Origin: Alteromonas macleodii ATCC 27126 | GTDB lineage: Bacteria > Pseudomonadota > Gammaproteobacteria > Enterobacterales > Alteromonadaceae | Direction of reading: 5' to 3' | Assembly (NCBI RefSeq): GCF_000172635.2 | Contig: NC_018632.1 | Location: 1,922,001-1,986,000, forward strand | DNA: 64,000 bases | Shown: piece by piece, positions 1-9,786 of the stretch | How positions within the stretch are numbered: position 1 is the stretch's first letter | Layout: the number at the start of each line of letters is the position of its first letter | Position numbers and translations under genes: made by a program | The notes under the pieces: generated by a model | What the model saw: the letters and a program-made list of their open reading frames with translations, nothing else | What the model was told of the DNA's origin: nothing | Databases searched by the model: none

Positions 1-2542
1 CTGCAGCTAGCAGGGCAAGAATTCCTCCCATTGCTCCACCTGAGCTATCATTGTTTTCTTCTTCCTCTTCAACTACGTCTGCTTGTAGGTCAAAGGTTGC
101 GATGAATGGGTCGTGATCTGAGCTTCTAAATGGACCAACATCAGTAAAGGCGTAACCGTCTTCATCTGGGTAATAACGAAGCGCTTGATCGTACTGCAAC
201 TGGTAAGCTTCAACAGAGTTGATGTTCCAGTGAGCACCGTCAATGGCGTCTGCAAGCATGGCTTCACTTGCTAGTACGTGATCTAAACTACCCACCTGTT
301 CAGTTCCGTAGAACCAATATGAGAAGCCTTCTGCATCAAACTCTTCAGCCAAGTTGTGATAGCCGAAGCTAGACTCTACGTCCACTGACGAGCCTTCATC
401 CATACCTGTATTGACCGCAGTCGTAATAGTGTATCCACGAGACTCAGGTGTGTAATCGGTGAGTACAGCTACTGGATCTTCAGCGCTATAAGCGTTTAAG
501 TCGCCTAAGATTACCTTGCGCTCAGGCAGGCTCTCATCACTTAATGCGTTGCCTAATGTGATAGCTGCCGATACACGAAGTGCGTTACAGCTACCCTGAA
601 TCGTGGTGATTTCAGACGGCGCTTCTGCCACATCTTCTGCACACTGTGAACCTTTTGATTTAAAGTGATTCACGGCAACAAGGAACGATTTGCTGCTTTC
701 AGTGTGTACAAACGATTGAAGAAGGCTTGGGCGCATGCGTGCCAGGCTATCTTCATCAATTTTTTGCTCTGGCATAGCAACTACCATGGCATCATTTTCT
801 GGCGTCACTACTGTAGCTTTGTATAATAAGCCTACAGTAATCGCATCCGTACCAATTTCACTACCATCACTGGTTGCGATGAATGAGTATTGCTCGGTTT
901 CACCAAGTTCGGCGTTTATAGCATTAACTAGAGATTGGATAGCACTATCTTCGCCAAAACCATCGTTTTCGATTTCCATCAAACCGACAACGTCTGCGTT
1001 AAGGTTAACGATAGCTTCAACGATACGACCCTCTTGCAATTCAAACGCCACTTCATCGTCTGCGCCGCGGTTTTCGTCATAATCGAAAGTTACGTCGCCA
1101 TTTGCATCTACTTCACCATTAAAGTAGTTAAGCACGTTGAACGTAGCAATAGATAGGTTGCCTTCTGTAACCACTGGGTTTGCTTCGCGAGAAGACGTTA
1201 CTTCGATAACGTCGCTTGGATTAATTCTGTAAGTGCCAAAACTGTAGTTTAGTGGGCCAGCAGCAGAAACCGAATCACCAATGCGAATGGCATTAACGTA
1301 GCTGAAAGTAGGGAAGTAATTAAGAGCATCTGGGTACTGCGAGCTGCTGTTATCTTCGATTGTAAGAAGGCTTGTCTCGCTCGCTTCTTCTGCCGCAGTA
1401 TAAGCTTCTGACAAAGGCGCAGCTACGTCGCTTGGTTGGCGTTTAACTGTGTCGCTAACAACGATTTCACCAAAACGCCACAGGTTGTTTGTACTTGTCA
1501 CTGTTGCATCAGTCACGCTAACAACCATACCTTCAACGGTTTCAAGGTCAAGTTCGTACGGCATAGAAAGTTCTACCGCTGCTACAGCATCCGCTGTACC
1601 ACAATCAAGTGCAGCCACATCACTATCCATAGCAAGTGTGGTCATACCGTAGTTTTCTTCTACTTCACCGTAAAGGCGAACCAGGTTACCTGTTTCAACG
1701 TCAACAGAACCTTCTACAAATAAGCCTTCAGACGTGGCGTCGTCAGCGTCGTAATCAGACGCTTCTTCTTGGACAAAGAAGCCGCCAGCACGTGTGCCAG
1801 TTACAATAGCTTCAATTATAACGTTATTGCCAACTTCAGCAGAGCTGCTTTCACTGCCCTGTATAGCACTAATAAGTGTCGCGTCTGCACCGCAAATACC
1901 TAGCTCAACAGCAGGCTCTTCTGGAACTTCTACAACGTCACCGCCACCTTCAGTGGTAAATGTACCCGCTGGAAACGGCGTTGCAGCGTCAGTGTTAGTG
2001 GTCGAGCCATCAAGCGCGTCAACACCACTGTAAGTCCAGTTAGATGCTTCGAAACTGCCGCCATTTGCTGTTTGACCTGACGTCCGGTATGCCCAACCGT
2101 CTAGGTACTCCCACGCGGTGCCACTACCGTCGGTGTTGATATCGCCAAACGTGTCAATAACGCTGCCATCTTTAAAAAGCTCAATAGCGTCGTCACCATT
2201 AATACCCATTGATGAAGTATCGTAGTCTGGTGCAGAACCGAAAAACGCAGTAAATCCATCAATTTCTGATGCTACGTAGATATAAGTACCAGCGCTTGCA
2301 GACGCACCAGCTGGAAACGTAAACTCTTCGCCATCAGTACCGCCGCCGTTGTTTGCAGTTCCAAGGGCATAGGTAGACAAATCTGCTATGTCATTGACTA
2401 CGAAAAGTTCAACTGCTTTTGGAACACCACCGCTTAACGGTCCATCAATAACACCGCTAATGACTAAATCGTTAGCTTGGATGGCGGTTGAAGAAAGTGC
2501 AGAAATGATTCCTGCAGATAGTAAAGTTAATGATGTTTTCAC
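1..2542 (-). CDS. ExeM/NucH-family extracellular endonuclease, C-terminus cut by window edge
   Basis: Secreted nuclease that would degrade extracellular DNA. The frame is open from a GTG at 2542 (AGGG ribosome site just upstream) to the window edge, about 847 codons. Residues 1-24 form a signal peptide. A lamin-tail-like domain follows (about 25-150), then an OB-fold-like region and an endonuclease/exonuclease/phosphatase domain in the second half. Seen there: FNVLNYFN, MEIEN near residue 523, VNHFKSKGS, GDLNAY near 680 and SDHDP near 810, which are the metal- and phosphate-binding motifs of the DNase I fold. The last visible residues are Ser/Gly-rich followed by GGILALLAA, the start of a GlyGly-CTERM tail, which rhombosortase systems cleave during sorting to the surface. 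The stop and the final basic residues lie outside the window, so the gene is truncated by the window, not broken. Confidence 0.9.
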   Translation of the reverse strand, partial: MKTSLTLLSAGIISALSSTAIQANDLVISGVIDGPLSGGVPKAVELFVVNDIADLSTYALGTANNGGGTDGEEFTFPAGASASAGTYIYVASEIDGFTAFFGSAPDYDTSSMGINGDDAIELFKDGSVIDTFGDINTDGSGTAWEYLDGWAYRTSGQTANGGSFEASNWTYSGVDALDGSTTNTDAATPFPAGTFTTEGGGDVVEVPEEPAVELGICGADATLISAIQGSESSSAEVGNNVIIEAIVTGTRAGGFFVQEEASDYDADDATSEGLFVEGSVDVETGNLVRLYGEVEENYGMTTLAMDSDVAALDCGTADAVAAVELSMPYELDLETVEGMVVSVTDATVTSTNNLWRFGEIVVSDTVKRQPSDVAAPLSEAYTAAEEASETSLLTIEDNSSSQYPDALNYFPTFSYVNAIRIGDSVSAAGPLNYSFGTYRINPSDVIEVTSSREANPVVTEGNLSIATFNVLNYFNGEVDANGDVTFDYDENRGADDEVAFELQEGRIVEAIVNLNADVVGLMEIENDGFGEDSAIQSLVNAINAELGETEQYSFIATSDGSEIGTDAITVGLLYKATVVTPENDAMVVAMPEQKIDEDSLARMRPSLLQSFVHTESSKSFLVAVNHFKSKGSQCAEDVAEAPSEITTIQGSCNALRVSAAITLGNALSDESLPERKVILGDLNAYSAEDPVAVLTDYTPESRGYTITTAVNTGMDEGSSVDVESSFGYHNLAEEFDAEGFSYWFYGTEQVGSLDHVLASEAMLADAIDGAHWNINSVEAYQLQYDQALRYYPDEDGYAFTDVGPFRSSDHDPFIATFDLQADVVEEEEENNDSSGGAMGGILALLAA

Positions 2543-2871
2543 GTCATTTTCCCTTTGTAGTTTTCATTATTTTTAATTCACATAATTACTGTTTCTGCTT
2601 TTGCCGAAATAGAAAAAACAGAGTGATATGTGAAGCGCAATTTTCTTATTGCTTGAACTACACTAAGGGCATTTGTAAAGGATAGGAATGACTTAACCTT
2701 ATTCAAGCTGTTTTTAAAATATTGCTTAAATATCAAGTTCTTATCATCTACAGGTAAGTTTACTCATACCTTTAACTCTTAACCAAAAGCTAATATAGGT
2801 GTTAAGTAATGCTAACGACACGACTATGACAACAGTTCGTCGGGTAAAAAATACGCTTTTTATTGATATCT
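2543..2871. other. intergenic region, no gene seen
   Basis: A 329-base AT-rich gap between two genes on the minus strand. It must hold the promoter of the secreted nuclease gene to its left. I see no convincing small ORF, strong hairpin or named operator here. Confidence 0.5.
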
Positions 2872-4194
2872 TTATTTCAGCGCACGAGTGAACAGCGCAT
2901 GATCATCAACTACTTGTTCTGTATAAAGATTTGCTATTTTTACGAGCAGGCTTTTTACTTGAGAAAAAGATGTTGATGCTGACGACGCGAATCGTGTACT
3001 TCTTCTATCGCCTCGGCAGTGAGCTAGCGCAAGGCTATACCCGCACAATTCGGCAAAATACTCAAAGCCACCATTTATCGCTTTATTTCCCATTGCAATA
3101 TCTTGTGGGTCGATTCCCACTTTAGCGTGATGTCGGGAGCGAACCAGGTAATGCGCATTTTCAAACTTAACTTCATCAAGCACTAAGTCGGGTTTTCTTT
3201 GCATTCTTCGTTGGCATCGAGCTGTAAGGTGTGCAGCATTTAGGCGATTAACCGGGTTAAAATCTGGAAAGTAATAAATAGGCGCCGCAACACGTTGTTG
3301 CTTAACCTCTACAATATGACAATGCGCAAAGCTTGCTGAATTATGTGGTTTTGCTGGTCCTACTAAAAAGTAGTAGCGCGCCATATTTACCGACCCGGTA
3401 CCCGCGTCCAGGCGTTTCACTATATCGACTACCGCATCGTCCATGTAGGGAGCAAAAGCTTCTAGTAGCGTGGCGTATTCTTGTGGGCTTAGGGTAGAAA
3501 ATTTCTCACTGTTGGCCTTAAACCCCAAGGTCTTGCCATCAAAATGAACGGCTTTAGCCAGCGCACTTTTAACCGTGAAGTCTTCTCCTCCTGCGCTGCG
3601 GGCTTTGGCTTTTTTATATAGTTTGGTCAGCTTGCTTGGCACGGCATCTGGGCAGTAGTCTACGGCTTCGTTAATCACCATGGCGTTTTCTACTACTTGG
3701 CTACAGGTTTCTACATAACGCTCAATAAATGCGTATTGCGCATTAATAACCTGCTGGTGGCTGACAACAGGTTTAGTGATGTCGATGTTATCGCACGCAT
3801 ACTTTCCATCAACGGTGCCTAGGCAATGTATCTGGGCAAGGTGCAATGAAGTGAGATAACGAAGCACATCCCAATGTGCTCTGCCGACACACGCATCATC
3901 AAAGTCGTTGGGTGAGAAGATCACTGTATCTCCGTGAGACCCTTCTTCTGTGAGAAAGCCAAAATTGGAAGTATGACAGTCTCCCATCACGCTGGTGAGG
4001 GGAACTGTCTCGCATTCTTTAGGAAAATTGATAAGGCCAGCTTTTATATCAGCGTAAAACAGCTGCGCACTGCCTCTGTAGAAAACAAAGGGGCTGACCT
4101 CCATTTTTGCATGCTTTGCCAAAGTGCGAGATGGCGCGTGTCCATCGATTAGCATTATTTCGTGGGAGATGCGCTGTAGTCGGGAATGGGTCAT
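2872..4194 (-). CDS. DUF2252 family protein
   Basis: A 440-residue protein that I place in the DUF2252 family, whose members have a protein-kinase/aminoglycoside-phosphotransferase-like fold and no settled function. The placement rests on the FYRG segment near the N-terminus (residues 38-41), the GDCHTSNFG motif followed by SPNDFDDA (the catalytic-loop and metal-binding equivalent) and the following DVLRYLTS helix. No signal peptide or membrane segment is visible, so it should be cytoplasmic. The start ATG has a modest GAG about 6 bases upstream. It stands alone between the nuclease gene and ahpC, with gaps of about 300 bases on each side, and nothing nearby suggests a substrate. Confidence 0.85.
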   Translation of the reverse strand: MTHSRLQRISHEIMLIDGHAPSRTLAKHAKMEVSPFVFYRGSAQLFYADIKAGLINFPKECETVPLTSVMGDCHTSNFGFLTEEGSHGDTVIFSPNDFDDACVGRAHWDVLRYLTSLHLAQIHCLGTVDGKYACDNIDITKPVVSHQQVINAQYAFIERYVETCSQVVENAMVINEAVDYCPDAVPSKLTKLYKKAKARSAGGEDFTVKSALAKAVHFDGKTLGFKANSEKFSTLSPQEYATLLEAFAPYMDDAVVDIVKRLDAGTGSVNMARYYFLVGPAKPHNSASFAHCHIVEVKQQRVAAPIYYFPDFNPVNRLNAAHLTARCQRRMQRKPDLVLDEVKFENAHYLVRSRHHAKVGIDPQDIAMGNKAINGGFEYFAELCGYSLALAHCRGDRRSTRFASSASTSFSQVKSLLVKIANLYTEQVVDDHALFTRALK

Positions 4195-4487
4195 AGTTTT
4201 CTCATTCAGCAGAGTTTAGCCGGTGAAACCGTATTGCAAAACAATCAATCTATTTTGGCTCAATTTTCATCGTTCAATTCAATAACCTGATTAAGCGATT
4301 CATTTTTACCAATTAGTTTTTTGTGATTGTGCGCGCTATTCTTATCACCAGTTTCGAGAGACATGAATTTTGCGTTACGTGATTATCTTCACAAAACTGC
4401 AAAACCATGTCGACACAATAAACGTAAAGTTTGTATTCGTATGTGTTTAACGTGCGAAAATAATTTAAACCAAATGGAGAATTAAAC

Positions 4488-5051
4488 ATGGCATTGATTA
4501 ATACTGCTATCAAACCTTTCAAAGCAACTGCATTTAAAGACGGCGAATTCGTAGACGTAAGCAGCGAAGACATCAAAGGTAAATGGGCAGTTTTCGTATT
4601 TTACCCAGCTGACTTCACATTTGTTTGTCCAACTGAGCTTGGCGACATCGCTGACAAGTACGAAGAACTTCAGTCACGTGGCGTAGAAGTATTTTCAGTA
4701 TCTACTGACACTCACTTCACTCACAAAGCATGGCACGATTCTTCTGACACGATCAACAAGATCAAATTTGCAATGATTGGCGACCCAACAGGCGAAATCA
4801 CTCGTAACTTCGATTGTATGCGTGAAACTATGGGTCTTGCTGACCGCGCTACATTTGTTGTTGACCCAGAAGGCATCATCCAAGCGATGGAAATCACTTC
4901 TGAAGGTATCGGCCGTGACGCAGATGACCTAGTACGCAAAGTTAAAGCCGCTCAGTACGTTGCAAACAACCCAGGTGAAGTTTGCCCAGCTAAGTGGAAA
5001 GAAGGCGAAGCAACTCTAGCACCTTCACTTGACCTAGTAGGCAAAATCTAA
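4488..5051 (+). CDS. ahpC: alkyl hydroperoxide reductase peroxiredoxin subunit AhpC
   Basis: Typical 2-Cys peroxiredoxin of 187 residues, the full length for the family. It reduces hydrogen peroxide and organic peroxides in the cytoplasm and is recharged by AhpF, encoded next. The peroxidatic cysteine lies in FVCPTE near residue 47 and the resolving cysteine in EVCPAKW near residue 165. The start is supported by a GGAG ribosome site 7 bases upstream. A GC-rich hairpin without a long T-run separates it from ahpF, which would allow partial read-through and an excess of AhpC over AhpF. An OxyR-type control is usual in the family, but I could not define an OxyR site in the roughly 290 bases upstream. 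Confidence 0.98.
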   Translation: MALINTAIKPFKATAFKDGEFVDVSSEDIKGKWAVFVFYPADFTFVCPTELGDIADKYEELQSRGVEVFSVSTDTHFTHKAWHDSSDTINKIKFAMIGDPTGEITRNFDCMRETMGLADRATFVVDPEGIIQAMEITSEGIGRDADDLVRKVKAAQYVANNPGEVCPAKWKEGEATLAPSLDLVGKI

Positions 5052-5102
5052 GCAGCACGCTTAGCGCTTCGTGCATTGCACAGTATTAAGCAAATAATTT
5101 GT

Positions 5103-5124
5103 AGGGAGTGGGTCTCCACTCCCT
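5103..5124 (+). terminator. hairpin between ahpC and ahpF (partial terminator or processing site)
   Basis: A perfect 9-bp stem (arms 5103-5111 and 5116-5124, GGGAGTGG core) with loop GTCT. The downstream sequence is AT-rich but lacks a T-run, so it is more likely a leaky terminator or mRNA-stabilising stem than a full stop. Confidence 0.55.
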
Positions 5125-5210
5125 GATATTAATTTCCAATTTCCGCTTATGTTGTTGACCCTTCAAAAGGTTGGCGGGGATCGGCGTGTCGAAAATAAGG
5201 CAGAATAACC

Positions 5211-6800
5211 GTGTTAACTAAAGAAATTTTACAAGCATTGAAATCATATGCAGAGTCAATGCAAAAAAACGTAACCTTTGTCGTACAGACCGGTGAACAT
5301 AGCAAGCGTGAAGAGCTTGTGACGTTTCTGTCCGACATTGCTTCAGTAAGCGAAAAATTAAACGTAGAAGAGCGTGACACAAATGGTGAGTTGCGCAGTG
5401 CAATCAGCTTTTTGTTGGAAGCTGACGGCGAAGATACGGGAATTCGTTTTTCTGGTATCCCTGGCGGTCACGAGTTTAACTCGCTTGTACTTGCCATGCT
5501 GCATGCAGCGGGTACTGAACTTAAGCTAGACGATAGCGTTAAGTCGATGGTGAAAGCGGTGAATGAACCACTTAATTTTGAAGTGTTCATTAGCTTAAGC
5601 TGTCACAACTGCCCTGAAGTCGTACAGGCACTTAATCAATTTGCTTTGATTAATCCTAACATCAAGACCGAAATGATCGACGGCGGGTTATATCAAAATC
5701 TAATTCAAGAGCGCGACATCCAAGGTGTTCCTAGCGTATACCTTAATGGCGAGCTATTCGCGAATGGTAAAGTTGATGCCTCTGTGCTTATCAACAAGTT
5801 AATTGAACGCGACCCTAGCCTTAAAGAAGCAAACAAAGGCGGTGCGTTACCACTTCAAGACGTAACGGTTATCGGTGGTGGTCCAGCAGGCGTTGCTTCG
5901 GCGATTTACAGTGCCCGTAAAGGCCTTAAAGTTGCCATTGTTGCTGAAACTTTTGGCGGCCAAGTTAAAGATACCATGGGTATCGAGAATCTTATCTCAG
6001 TACCTAAAACAACGGGCCCTGAGCTTGTTGGTAACTTGATGGAGCACGTACGCGATTACGACATAACGCTTAAAGAGCACGTACGTGTTGATAGCATTGA
6101 GAAAGGCAACATTAAAACCATTACGCTTTCTTCTGGCGAACAGATCCGCACTCGTACGGTTATTGTTGCGACAGGCGCACGCTGGAGAGAACTTGGTGTT
6201 CCGGGCGAAAAAGAGAACATCGGTAATGGTGTTGCATACTGCCCACACTGCGACGGCCCTTTCTTCAAAGGTAAAGACGTAGCGGTCATTGGCGGTGGTA
6301 ACTCAGGTATTGAAGCAGCACTTGACCTTGCAGGCATTGTAAAATCGGTGACGGTATTTGAATTTATGCCAGAACTAAAAGCGGATAAGGTACTTATCGA
6401 TCAAGCTCAAAAGCGCGATAATATTACCATTATCAAGAACGCGGCAACGCGCCAAATTACTGCTGAAAATGGCAAAGTAAACGCAATTGAATACCAAGAT
6501 CGCTCAACTAACGAAGTGCACACCCGTGAACTTGCAGGTGTATTTGTTCAAATTGGACTTGTACCAAACAGTCAGTTTATGAAGGGCACGGTAGACATGA
6601 CGCAGTATGGCGAAATTATTGTTGATACTAAGTGTCATACATCTGAGCCGGGTATATTTGCAGCCGGTGACGTAACAACAGTACCGTATAAGCAAATTGT
6701 TATTTCGATGGGCGAGGGCGCGAAAGCATCGCTTGCTGCATTTGAATACTTATTAAGCCATGAAGTAGTTGAGTCTGAACAGGAAAGTGAAGCGGCATAG
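5211..6800 (+). CDS. ahpF: alkyl hydroperoxide reductase flavoprotein subunit AhpF
   Basis: NADH-dependent flavoprotein of 529 residues that passes electrons to AhpC. The N-terminal tandem thioredoxin fold (about 1-200) carries the CHNC redox pair at Cys131 and Cys134. The thioredoxin-reductase-like half follows: FAD-binding GGGPAG at 222-227, the active CPHC pair at Cys344/Cys347, a second dinucleotide motif GGGNSG near 361-366, and GIFAAGDVT near the C-terminus that contacts FAD. The start is a GTG with AAGG 10 bases upstream. It lies 159 bases after ahpC on the same strand and is followed by a strong terminator, so the two form one operon. Confidence 0.97.
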   Translation: MLTKEILQALKSYAESMQKNVTFVVQTGEHSKREELVTFLSDIASVSEKLNVEERDTNGELRSAISFLLEADGEDTGIRFSGIPGGHEFNSLVLAMLHAAGTELKLDDSVKSMVKAVNEPLNFEVFISLSCHNCPEVVQALNQFALINPNIKTEMIDGGLYQNLIQERDIQGVPSVYLNGELFANGKVDASVLINKLIERDPSLKEANKGGALPLQDVTVIGGGPAGVASAIYSARKGLKVAIVAETFGGQVKDTMGIENLISVPKTTGPELVGNLMEHVRDYDITLKEHVRVDSIEKGNIKTITLSSGEQIRTRTVIVATGARWRELGVPGEKENIGNGVAYCPHCDGPFFKGKDVAVIGGGNSGIEAALDLAGIVKSVTVFEFMPELKADKVLIDQAQKRDNITIIKNAATRQITAENGKVNAIEYQDRSTNEVHTRELAGVFVQIGLVPNSQFMKGTVDMTQYGEIIVDTKCHTSEPGIFAAGDVTTVPYKQIVISMGEGAKASLAAFEYLLSHEVVESEQESEAA

Positions 6801-6830
6801 TCATTAGCCTTTCACTTCTCATGAGAGTTA

Positions 6831-6863
6831 AAGCCGAGCTAACGCTGTTAGTTCGGCTTTTTT
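6831..6863 (+). terminator. Rho-independent terminator of ahpCF
   Basis: A 12-bp stem with one G:T step (6832-6843 with 6847-6858), a 3-base loop and a T6 run. It sits 30 bases after the ahpF stop. Confidence 0.9.
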
Positions 6864-6935
6864 GTATGCGCGTATCTTTATGTTACTTAACAACCTCGGT
6901 TAACGCGTTTTCTGTTACTTATTGATGTTAATGTG

Positions 6936-6954
6936 AATGATACTGGTTATCATT
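6936..6954 (+). promoter_or_regulatory. candidate Fur box
   Basis: The 19-base sequence is a perfect 7-5-7 inverted repeat, AATGATA then CTGGT then TATCATT. Its size and repeat content resemble the Fur consensus. It lies about 115 bases upstream of a siderophore receptor gene, the expected place for iron repression. This is a by-eye match only. Confidence 0.6.
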
Positions 6955-7067
6955 TGTGTAAATTTTTGCTAAATTAGACGAAAGTACTAATGCAGCCTTC
7001 AGTTCACTTCATTCTTGTAATAGGCGAATTGATGGGTCTTAAAAATTAATAACAGAAAACACTCAAC

Positions 7068-9230
7068 ATGAATAAGAAATTACTCAGCTTGGCGGTAGCG
7101 GCTATCTTAGTGTCTCACGCACATGCTCAGGAAGATGAAAGTGGCGCTGGCTCAGCTATAGATAAGCGAGAAGCAACAGGGGAAAAAGCAGAAGCGAATG
7201 CAGTAGAAAAGATTGAAGTAGTGGGCATGCGTTCTCCGTTTGGCGCAACAAAAACAAATACACCGATTGTTGAACTCGCCCGTACAATTTCCATTGAAAC
7301 CGCATTAGATTTAAAGCAAAAAGGTGTGTTAAATCTTTCTCAGTCTGCCACCTATATGGCGGGCGTGACGGGGGAGTCATACGGATACGCCACCCGGGTC
7401 GATTCAATCTCTTCCAGAGGATTAAGTATTCCGCGCTATCGCGACTCAATTCAAGAGTTGTTTGGCAGCTATAATTCTACGCGAGCTGAAATTTACACAA
7501 TGGAACAGGTTGAGTTGCTTAAGGGGCCTGCCTCTGTACTTTACGGTCAGGGCTCTCCCGGTGGCATAATGAACTATGTGTCAAAAACGCCCACGTTAGG
7601 CAAAGGAAGCGAAGTGGTGTTGTCCTACGGAAACTTCGACCGCGCGCAAGTTGGGGTAGATGTAAACGGCAGCCTGTCTGAAGATGATAAGTGGATGGGG
7701 CGTTTTGTTGGTATATATCGTAATGCTGACTCTCAGGTTGATTACGTTAGCGATGACACCCAAGTATTCATGCCGTCACTTTCCTTCATGCCTTCTGACG
7801 ATACAACGCTAACGCTTATCGGGTTATTCCAAGATACTGATAGCGATACAGCAGCGCAGTTTATTCCTGTGGAAGGCACATTATTGCCTTTGGCTGACGG
7901 CACTTATTTACCCGACCAAGATGTTTACGCAGGTGAACCAGGGTTTAATAAATTTGATACTAAGTCGAACCAAGTTACCTTGCTTGGCGAGCACTTGATT
8001 AACGATACAACGTCACTTTCATTTACTGCCTTATGGCGAGATGGTGAGGCAGACTACCACCAAGCGTGGCCCACTTTTACGGGCGGCACTCGCTATCTAA
8101 ACGCTTTTGTAGGGGCACCGGTAGCGCCTACCGATACCTTTGTGCCGAGAACGTTTTATCAAGCAGACAATACGTTTAATCAACACGCTTTTGATATTCG
8201 TGTAAACAAGGGATTTGTAACAGGCGCTTTCGAACATGAATTATTAGCGGGTGTACAATATCAACATGTTAAGACTGACGCCAACTCTGCTTACTATGCT
8301 GGTGGTGGCGTATTACAAGGTGATTTTAGGTACATTATGGACTTGGCTAACCCTGAGTACACAGGCGCACCAGAGCAAGCCATTTTCGACGCAATCTACA
8401 ACGATGCGCCTGAACAGACAGTCACCGACACGGGGTTATACCTGTCTGATCAAATTTCCTATGAAAACTGGCGGGTAACGCTAGGCCTACGTCACGACCG
8501 CGTTGATAATGATACTGGCGTAACTGAGCAGGATGACACGCAAACATCATACTCAGCTGGAATTTTGTATCGTTTTGACAACGGCATTTCTCCCTACCTT
8601 AGTTACGCTGAGTCGTTCGAGACGGTAGTGGGACTAGATAACAATAACAACCAGCTTAAGCCTGAAGAAGGCCGTCAATACGAGGCAGGGATTAAGTATG
8701 AACTCTCGTCAGTTCCTGGTTTTATCACGCTAGCGTATTACGATATTGAAGTTTCAAACCTTCCTAATCCTAACGGATTACCAGACGAAGCGGCGCAACA
8801 GCAAGGCGTAACGACCATTGAAGGGATTGAGCTAGAAGGGCGCGTAGACTTTGGCCAAATAACAGCGCAGTTTGCGGCGTCGGTCTTGGATGCAGAAGAT
8901 CCTAACGGTTTTTCGTTGTCAGCACAGCCAGACAGCAATGCATCCCTATGGGTAAATTATTCTCCACTTGAGCTTGAAGCGCTGACGGTAGGAGCTGGTA
9001 TTCGCTACGTGGGAGAATCAGTTTCTGAGAATGGTGTCATCAGATACGACACGCCTAGCTACACCCTTGGTGACCTGATGGTGTCGTATGAGCTTTCAGA
9101 TAATTTGAATTTGCAGCTGAATGTAAGAAATGTGACCGATAAAAAATATCTCACGTCTTGCTTATTCAGAGGTGACTGTTTCCCTGGTGTACGCAGAACA
9201 GTGAACGCGTCGCTAACCTATTCGTTTTAA
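7068..9230 (+). CDS. TonB-dependent siderophore receptor (FhuA/FoxA-like)
   Basis: Outer-membrane active-transport channel of 720 residues. A signal peptide ends after AHAQ (residue 21). A TonB-box-like EKIEVVG follows, then the plug domain with SSRGLSI, VELLKGPASVLYGQGSPGG and NYVSKTP, and the 22-strand barrel ending in a terminal Phe. The C-terminal pair of cysteines (SCLFRGDCFPG) before the last strand resembles the hydroxamate-type receptors FhuA/FoxA, so a ferric hydroxamate siderophore is the best guess; the substrate is inferred. A Fur-like box lies upstream. A small membrane protein and a PepSY protein follow in the same operon with 9- and 10-base gaps, a set-up typical of ferrisiderophore uptake and release. 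Confidence 0.92.
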   Translation: MNKKLLSLAVAAILVSHAHAQEDESGAGSAIDKREATGEKAEANAVEKIEVVGMRSPFGATKTNTPIVELARTISIETALDLKQKGVLNLSQSATYMAGVTGESYGYATRVDSISSRGLSIPRYRDSIQELFGSYNSTRAEIYTMEQVELLKGPASVLYGQGSPGGIMNYVSKTPTLGKGSEVVLSYGNFDRAQVGVDVNGSLSEDDKWMGRFVGIYRNADSQVDYVSDDTQVFMPSLSFMPSDDTTLTLIGLFQDTDSDTAAQFIPVEGTLLPLADGTYLPDQDVYAGEPGFNKFDTKSNQVTLLGEHLINDTTSLSFTALWRDGEADYHQAWPTFTGGTRYLNAFVGAPVAPTDTFVPRTFYQADNTFNQHAFDIRVNKGFVTGAFEHELLAGVQYQHVKTDANSAYYAGGGVLQGDFRYIMDLANPEYTGAPEQAIFDAIYNDAPEQTVTDTGLYLSDQISYENWRVTLGLRHDRVDNDTGVTEQDDTQTSYSAGILYRFDNGISPYLSYAESFETVVGLDNNNNQLKPEEGRQYEAGIKYELSSVPGFITLAYYDIEVSNLPNPNGLPDEAAQQQGVTTIEGIELEGRVDFGQITAQFAASVLDAEDPNGFSLSAQPDSNASLWVNYSPLELEALTVGAGIRYVGESVSENGVIRYDTPSYTLGDLMVSYELSDNLNLQLNVRNVTDKKYLTSCLFRGDCFPGVRRTVNASLTYSF

Positions 9231-9239
9231 GGATTTATC

Positions 9240-9776
9240 ATGCTTTCAGTTGCAGCGGGTGGTTTAACACTTGCAGCCTTAGGTGTTATTTATAAAAGTT
9301 GGCGCGCTCAAGCGTCAACGTATCTTTATTTGGGTCTTGTCGTATGGCTGGTTGCAGCAGTGTGCTGGTCTTATGCTCAGGGGTGGGAGTTTGGCGTGCT
9401 ATATGCGCTGTGTATTCCTTCCATTTTAGTGTGGCCTTTTATTGCGTTTAACCAAACGTATTTACCTCAGCCAAAAAATGTACCTCAGCCGAGGAGCTTT
9501 GATTTCTCGCGACGTACAGTTCTAGGGAACATCGCAAACTACATCGTGGTGCTGGTTGTTTTATTGGTTGTGAGCGTGTTATTGACGCTAGGACTATGTG
9601 CACTACTACCATTCTCAATAGCAGGGAAGTTGGCTACAGGTATCGTGCTGTTGCCAATTTTTTGGGGTCTTATTGTTTATCACTACCTTGCTACCGCCCA
9701 CAAAATTAAAGTTGTTGTTGCTTACGCAGTTTTGGCTGCGCTTTGCCTACCAATACTTATTTTCTTCCCCATGTAG
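9240..9776 (+). CDS. small inner-membrane protein of siderophore operon
   Basis: A 178-residue, very hydrophobic protein with about five predicted membrane segments, including stretches at roughly 1-15, 25-45, 50-68, 100-125 and 130-177. I do not recognise the family with confidence. AAGGA lies just upstream of the ATG, overlapping the end of the receptor gene, so translation is coupled to the receptor. Its position between a siderophore receptor and a PepSY membrane protein suggests a helper role in iron release or export at the inner membrane. That role is inferred from position only. Confidence 0.8.
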   Translation: MLSVAAGGLTLAALGVIYKSWRAQASTYLYLGLVVWLVAAVCWSYAQGWEFGVLYALCIPSILVWPFIAFNQTYLPQPKNVPQPRSFDFSRRTVLGNIANYIVVLVVLLVVSVLLTLGLCALLPFSIAGKLATGIVLLPIFWGLIVYHYLATAHKIKVVVAYAVLAALCLPILIFFPM

Positions 9777-9786
9777 GTGAATATCG

